From: Phoronis australis
Taxonomy: Eukaryota; Phoronida; Phoronidae
Length of the DNA stretch: 64,000 bases
Assembly (NCBI GenBank): GCA_002633005.1
Contig: NMRA01000292.1
Location: 333,328-397,327, forward strand
Reading direction: 5' to 3'
Shown here: piece by piece, positions 60,301 to 64,000 of the stretch
Layout: each line of letters opens with the position of its first letter
How positions within the stretch are numbered: the first letter of the stretch is position 1
Notes under the pieces: generated by a model
Database searches by the model: none
Told to the model about the DNA's origin: nothing
Seen by the model: only the letters and a program-made list of their open reading frames with translations
Translations under genes and position numbers: made by a program

Positions 60301-62808
60301 CTGTCACGTCTTCCCGAACCCAGATATAATTTCTAAACCGTGTCAGGAACAAGATACGGCCAATGTGATAGCAATTAATGGCCTAGTTCAAATTTGTTTT
60401 TTACAGAAAGCACGATCTCGAGCGTTTCGAGAACGTTTTCGATGTGAGCGCCTGCAGCAGGGGTGCGTTCTGTGGACGCAAGCATCTCGCGAAAAAGTAA
60501 GATCAAACAAGTTCCCACAAAATCACGCGAGTGGAAGGCGAGTGGTTTGTGATCATGCTCAGACCTTACGTTTAGTCCTAAGATTTCTCCTTCTCGAGTG
60601 TGTCGTTAGTACTAGTTCAGTGCGCACCTGATCACGTTGGACCGTAATCTTGCTATAGTGCCGATACCAAACAGCACAAAGAGGTTTTCTATACGAAGGA
60701 GGAAATACTGAGCCACATGTTTAACTAATAGATAAATAAACTTCGTGAGGGATTTTTGCGTATTAAGTGTTGTGTGTGAATGCTAATTTGACCTCTCATC
60801 GGCGAGCAATAAGACTAATCACTGCCATGTGACTTATCGCCATTGCATTACGAAAGTTTTCATTGCAATGCAGAGGCTCTATACTTACCTTTAAATACGG
60901 CACACATTGAGACAAGATGCTTCGGCCCTCGGTGTTATTTGTTTCCAACTCAAAAAGTGGAAAAGTGTTTTGACATTCCGTAGTAAGCAAAGAACTTCCG
61001 AGATATGATGACCATACTCCGTACGTAACACCGTCGGCATCAATGCGATAAAGAAAGGGATCACCTTTTGAGACCACTCGCAAGTGATTGTCCAGAAAAC
61101 TGAGGATCGAATAGTCGATCAAACTTGGTCGAGTCGTGCCAAGCAGCTTCTCAGTAGACCACTTACTTGAAACCACACTCATGCCTAACATCCACGCAGT
61201 ACTTGTAGTCATTTCACAGTAGATCGGCGTAACAATGTTACTTATATTGAGTAAAAACCACCCGCTCACAGATTCTGGTTGTTGGAGCAGCATCTCTGCA
61301 CAAGAATGGGTCCCTCTGGTCTCGTTGCATGTTACCTTTATGTACTCGTACGCATCATCATCGACTTCGTAGGCTGTCCCATTTTCGTTATAGGTAGCAA
61401 AATTCAAAACGCATATATGACTGGTTTGCGAGTAACTAACCGAAATACAAGTGGCCACACTTTCACACTCCACCTTACAATTGCTCAGAGATGCAACATC
61501 CATGATAGTTTGGTTGAATAGATTGTTAAGAAGAACACCAGATTTTAAATCAAACCAAATTTTGGTACAAGGCAAACATTGTCTTTCGTGTTTGGCAACG
61601 ATCAAGTTATCAAGAGTCCAGTTGCGTCCGTGGTACGATTTCATTTTCAAATAACAGTCATCGTTCGTCTCGTCGTAATACATTTCGTAACAGTACCAGT
61701 CTTTGTCACACTCTATTGTGCATTGATCGACGCTTACGTTTTTGAATTTCTTGAAACTATTCCCAGTGATGTTAGTATGCACCCCTGTTTGGATCAATAT
61801 ATCTACTCCTTGACATTCCCTATGGAAAACGGCAACAAAGCCGCGCGCTTCGTTGCTGTCGTCTGAACCGAAAGTCACGTGCATTTGATTTCCACTTGAA
61901 CGTATCGGATCTACTTTTATTGCGCCGCATAACCTTGAAGTAAGATTCGAGTATTGCAAAGGGTCGGAGGCCTGAAGGAAGTCACCTGCGCACGCACCAA
62001 TCCCGTCGATCTGGAACAATTATCCACGTAATGTTTACCGTGAATGGTAGAATATATTCTTGCAAACTGATAAAAATCAATTATTGCTCGTTTTTGTATT
62101 AAGCTGTGAAGTCAAAACCTCAGAAAATTTCATAAAGCCATCATATGTCAACACAAAATCTTTATTTATGAGGGGATTCCACAGCGTGACATCAAACACT
62201 TGAAATTGGCTTTGTTAAATTTTATGGGTTATCAGCTCCCTATTATATGAAGAACACTTTGCTTGACACTGTTTTGCGAGTGGTAGCAGTGGATATTCCT
62301 AAAGTATAAGCTTTTTCAATGAAAGCAAAAGATTTACTTGAGCAAATCTTGCAAATTTAGCGTATGACAAACTTGAATACGTAATACTAAAATGGTTCCA
62401 CGAATGTTGACTTTTGACAGCCAGTCACCAGTTTGGGGAGACTGGTTCGCCAATCAGTTGGCTCACCTAGAACTGTCAAACATTAAGTCGTTCAAACCGA
62501 CGACAGTGCGTGATTCCCGCTTGAAAGTATTTCGGTAAAGAGGCAATTTACGAGAGAGAGGTAAGCAGAAAAAATATCAAAAGCAGAAATTGTCGCTTGG
62601 CTTTGATTTCGATGATCATACCTTGTCCGTCTGAAAATACAACACGTGGTTACATATGAAGATATTCTGACCGGACCTAAGAACACAGTAGTTTGGGCTT
62701 ACGAAGTAAATGTTTTACCTACCGTTATGCTGTCAAAAGTTAGCACCACTCTGTATGGTTTGGGCACTGTTATATTCCATGTGCAGTCCGAATTTGACTT
62801 GTAGTTTT
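51060..62808 (-). CDS. Gene B (partial): paralogue of gene A, CUB-PAN-PAN-fibrinogen-like-PAN end
   Basis: Exons in coding order: 62808-62723, 62010-60889, 59240-59003, 51331-51060. They correspond one to one with gene A exons 13-16 in order, phase and domain. Together they give 571 residues after the first two spare bases, with no stop until TGA at 51060. All introns are GT-AG (donors GTAGGT, GTAAGTATAG, GTAAGC). The SRCR exons expected upstream are not in 62809-64000, so they probably lie outside the window. The last intron is 7.7 kb and holds the assembly gap, minisatellites and transposons. Same orientation and domain order make this a tandem duplication of the gene A type. Product inferred to be secreted. 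Confidence 0.83.
52513..52628. repeat. Tandem duplication of about 53 bp
   Basis: CATGCGCAATTCGACGAACT and CATGCGCAATTCGAAGAACT start two nearly identical units that both run to GGTCAGCTCCGCTAT. Two copies only. Confidence 0.9.
52835..53662. other. Assembly gap, 828 N
   Basis: A continuous run of N in the last intron of gene B. Readings that cross it have no meaning. Confidence 1.
53755..54000. mobile_element. MITE family T, copy 1
   Basis: The left end CATGCGCGCACCCAG and the complement of the right end, CATGCTCACACCCAG, agree at 13 of 15 positions. Inner inverted GGGGCTCGAA/TTCGAGCCCC. The body (AAAAAGGTCCGCCTC, TCGCTTTTTTGTT-like text, AAAAGGTC) recurs at 62974-63226. Confidence 0.8.
54030..54240. 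repeat. Repeat family S, copy 2 (inverted relative to copy 1)
   Basis: Starts GCGGCCCCGACGAGTAAGTA and ends GAGCCACTGGTCGGGATAAC, the reverse complement of the 41.5-kb copy, with one rather than two of the end units. It lies next to a MITE in the last intron of gene B. Confidence 0.65.
54344..54780. repeat. Minisatellite, 53-bp unit, about eight copies
   Basis: The unit begins TAGGGACTCATAGGGTACTG and continues TACAATAATGCACTGATGTA, GGATTATTATTTG. Copies differ at a few positions. The array ends where the first THAP-like relic begins near 54800. It lies in the last intron of gene B. Confidence 0.93.
54798..55030 (+). pseudogene. THAP-like relic, copy 1 (fragment)
   Basis: GATTTTCAAAATTAGGTCAC ... 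TATCTCCGGGACAAAGGAGA ... CGTGTAATCTGGGATGGCCC matches the text at 56098-56180 and 58730-58775. Only the downstream part of the relic is present here, directly after the minisatellite. Confidence 0.5.
55740..56190 (+). pseudogene. THAP-like relic, copy 2 (most complete)
   Basis: From Met at 55968: MPTKYYCWAVGCNSDVTKFE, then after a shift WLRDLKFFACPRPMKDTDF. CxxxxC near the start and the WLRxLK helix suggest the first part of a THAP-type zinc finger. The frame is broken between the two pieces and no CxxH is seen. Upstream it includes GCTGTATTTACCCACAATGT, shared with copy 3. Confidence 0.5.
56800..58775 (+). pseudogene. THAP-like relic, copy 3, split by a transposon
   Basis: Starts GACACTCGAACCTTGCTGTA (as copy 2 near 55805), is interrupted at 56868-58379, and resumes with LPTKNYCCTLYC at about 58418-58460, WMRDV near 58500 and CTCCGCGACAAAGGAGAGTT near 58727. 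Stops and shifts break it. The order of landmarks on both sides of the insertion matches copy 2. Confidence 0.5.
56868..58379. mobile_element. 1.5-kb transposon with internal tandem repeats
   Basis: The ends ATGCGCCCACA and TGTGGGCGCAT are perfect 11-bp inverted repeats. The left end continues into the palindrome GCGCCCACATATTTATATGTGG-like text. Inside, two units of about 480 bp repeat (CCGACTACCGGTGTGCCCC, TCATGAAATTTGGTATGTAG, GCGCCTCCTAGTGGCAG). Each unit holds three related sub-units built on 'cctagtggc' and 'tgtatctcc...aaccg'. CCGTCCGTCCGTCCGTCCG lies near the left end. No transposase visible. It lies within THAP-like relic copy 3. Confidence 0.65.
59003..59240 (-). CDS. Gene B exon: linker segment, EGF end missing
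   Basis: Reads QDEGILTTSNSTSPSLGALT ... NIRYYITDGAIGNCSLTNF ... YNPENGKFTCNHLAFERS. It matches gene A exon 15 up to the first TC of the EGF-like part and then diverges. The CxC...C end seen in gene A is not present. The acceptor is GATTTCAG and the donor GTAAGC after AGATCAG. It ends with one spare base that joins the last exon. Confidence 0.82.
59241..60888. other. Gene B intron, no feature recognised
   Basis: No repeat, RNA gene or additional exon with the required phase was recognised. The same applies to 62011-62722. Confidence 0.45.
60889..62010 (-). CDS. Gene B exon: end of CUB, two PAN domains, fibrinogen-like module
   Basis: 1122 bp, phase 0 at both ends, aligned along its length with gene A exon 14 (1128 bp). 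CUB end: LCGAIKVDPIRSSGNQMHVT ... ARGFVAVFHRE. PAN 1: DQCTIECDKDWYCYEMYY. PAN 2: LSNCKVECESVATCISVSYS. Fibrinogen-like part: SCAEMLLQQPESVSGWFLLN ... PIYCEM. The acceptor is TTGTTCCAG and the donor GTAAGTATAG. The open frame runs on past the donor to 60796, but the strong donor and the gene A parallel end the exon at 60889. Confidence 0.9.
62723..62808 (-). CDS. Gene B exon: middle of the CUB domain (86 bp)
   Basis: Reads NYKSNSDCTWNITVPKPY, then RVVLTFDSIT. This is the CUB core and shares ITVPKPYRVVLTF with gene A exon 13. The acceptor TTGTTTCAG gives two leading bases and the donor GTAGGTAAA is in phase 0. It is the first gene B exon inside the window and implies an upstream exon ending with one spare base. 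Confidence 0.88.
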
Positions 62809-62973
62809 CTGAAACAATGCCATGATAGTTTGATTATCTCATGTAGAACTTCACTATTCCTTTGACTAACTCCCGTTACTTTCTTAACTTGACTTTTCAA
62901 GGACTTCCAGAAATCGAAAGTCTGCGGAAAACCACCGACGTGCAAAGACACCATCCTGTGGATCATATCGTCA

Positions 62974-63226
62974 CATGGGCTCGAACGAGCCACCCAATTT
63001 GGCGAATTGGGCAAAAAGGTCCGCCTCAGCGAAACAAAAATTCCAAGTAAACGAGACAAAAGTCCACAAAGTCCACAGGAATTCTGCGCGGATGCACAAT
63101 TCGTAGGCCTGAACCTAGTGGCTCGCTTTTTTGTTTTTTCTTTAGCCCTCGTTGTCTTTTGTCAGTAAAAGGTCAATATACCAAAAAATTCGAGCCCCCC
63201 AATATTTTAGTCTGGGTGCGCGCATG
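62974..63226. mobile_element. MITE family T, copy 2
   Basis: The right end CTGGGTGCGCGCATG is the exact complement of the left end of copy 1. The left end (CATGGGCTCGAACGAGC) lacks about 22 bp. Same orientation as copy 1. It lies upstream of the first visible gene B exon, probably in an intron. Confidence 0.78.
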
Positions 63227-63885
63227 CGCCACCTGGTTGTAATACAACTACTGGCAGCCTGTTGTGCACCGATATTTCCGCAAATGTCCAGGCATGGACA
63301 GGTGCAAGGGCAAATGTGTTTCAATGCTTCTATGTTGTTATAATTTGTAATAACATATACTCAAAAGCAACTCGTTCGGTGTCAATGTCATGATTGAATG
63401 TAAGATTGAAATAGCACGTTATTATTTGCATTCGTTTGAAATAAGCTATCATGAGTGTACAGTTTTTAAAGAGCGAGGCGTACGTGACTTTTTTGGCGAG
63501 AAATGTTAAGGAAGCAAAAAGTGACGTCACAACTCGTTACACTGGACGTCACTATCCTACCCTAAGACTAAAATGTGCGAAACCCAGTTTCGTTCGAGTA
63601 TACATCCTCTGTCATTCCATACAATGTGCATATGAGGAATCGCTTTAACTTTTTTAAAGTACTTTATTAACAGGATACTAAACCCTTTTTCAAAGATTGC
63701 CCAGAACTTGTTGTGTCACCTGCCATTATGTGATGCAATTAAAACTTGAAAGACACGAACGTTTTTTTGCAGAGCCGCAGTAGTCGCTTTCACATTCTCA
63801 TTCATTCTCTTGCATACATTCACAAGCAAGACCGAGCTCAGATGAGTAGGAGACACCTTTGTGCAATGCTCGATTCTTTGGTAAG

Positions 63886-63965
63886 CCTGTGAAGCCGGGA
63901 TTCGAACCCAGGTCTCCCAAACAGGAGTCCAGAGCTCAAACCACTGTGTAACACTGCGCTGTGAA
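63886..63965 (-). repeat. tRNA-like sequence, probably a SINE head
   Basis: On the minus strand GTGTTACACAGTGGTTTGAG resembles an A box, and GGGTTCGAATCCCGGCTTC is a perfect B box with a T-arm stem. The region between does not give a clean anticodon stem, so a tRNA-derived SINE or tRNA relic is more likely than a working tRNA gene. Confidence 0.55.
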
Positions 63966-64000
63966 CGACCGTCAAAGATACAGAGAGCTCGAATTTCTTT

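Noticed and set aside
63886-63965. A functional tRNA gene on the minus strand.
   Set aside because: The B box and T arm are good, but no clean anticodon stem-loop or acceptor stem could be drawn, so a SINE or tRNA relic is preferred.
1-64000. CRISPR arrays, bacterial operons or phage systems.
   Set aside because: All repeat arrays are minisatellites or transposon parts without unique spacers, and the genes have spliceosomal introns, so the DNA is from an animal nucleus.

Overview
This is a repeat-rich piece of an invertebrate animal genome. Its genes have many short exons with GT-AG introns, extracellular immune-type domains (SRCR, CUB, PAN/apple, fibrinogen-like), an APE-type non-LTR retrotransposon with a 2A motif, THAP-domain transposon relics, and many small inverted-repeat elements. 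Large SRCR families and 2A-bearing CR1-like elements are known from sea urchins, amphioxus and hemichordates, so a marine invertebrate deuterostome is my best guess. The species cannot be fixed from the window. There is one assembly gap (52835-53662) and a single N at 25858.

Main result: the minus strand carries one long gene, here called gene A, which I could assemble from 16 exons running from 32926 (start ATG) to 2078 (stop). Every splice site is GT-AG and every phase matches. The joined CDS is 4368 nt, a multiple of three, for a 1455-residue protein. Its order is signal peptide, seven SRCR domains, CUB, PAN, PAN, a fibrinogen-like/collagen-C-like module, half an EGF-like module, and a C-terminal PAN. 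No membrane segment was seen, so the product is probably secreted. The CUB domain is split over three exons, and the middle exon (8445-8533) is only 89 bp. That small exon joins what would otherwise look like two genes, an SRCR gene (24.5-9.2 kb) and a CUB/PAN gene (8.5-2 kb).

Gene B is a paralogue in the same orientation, immediately upstream of gene A. Its last four exons are at 62808-62723, 62010-60889, 59240-59003 and 51331-51060. They match gene A exons 13-16 in order, phase and domain content. The SRCR part of gene B would lie beyond position 64000. A 104-bp stretch of the first PAN domain is almost identical between A and B while its surroundings have diverged, which suggests gene conversion.

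Layout: 1-740 is a minisatellite. 2-33 kb is gene A; its introns hold a 1.4-kb THAP transposon with TTAA target duplications, two foldback elements, a perfect 45-bp-arm hairpin, a pair of 533-bp MITEs and a LINE 3' fragment. 33-51 kb lies between the genes and holds a decayed CR1-like LINE with a 2A sequence (34.6-38.25 kb), a four-copy repeat family (39.9-43.2 kb), an intact THAP finger (42.2-42.5 kb), a repeat pair at 44.8/47.2 kb and an integrase relic (48.2-49.3 kb). 51-63 kb is gene B; its introns hold the assembly gap, a 53-bp minisatellite, three copies of a THAP-like relic (one split by a 1.5-kb transposon with internal tandem repeats) and two MITEs. A tRNA-like, probably SINE, sequence lies at 63.9 kb.

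All functional statements come from domain recognition by eye. No database search was possible.
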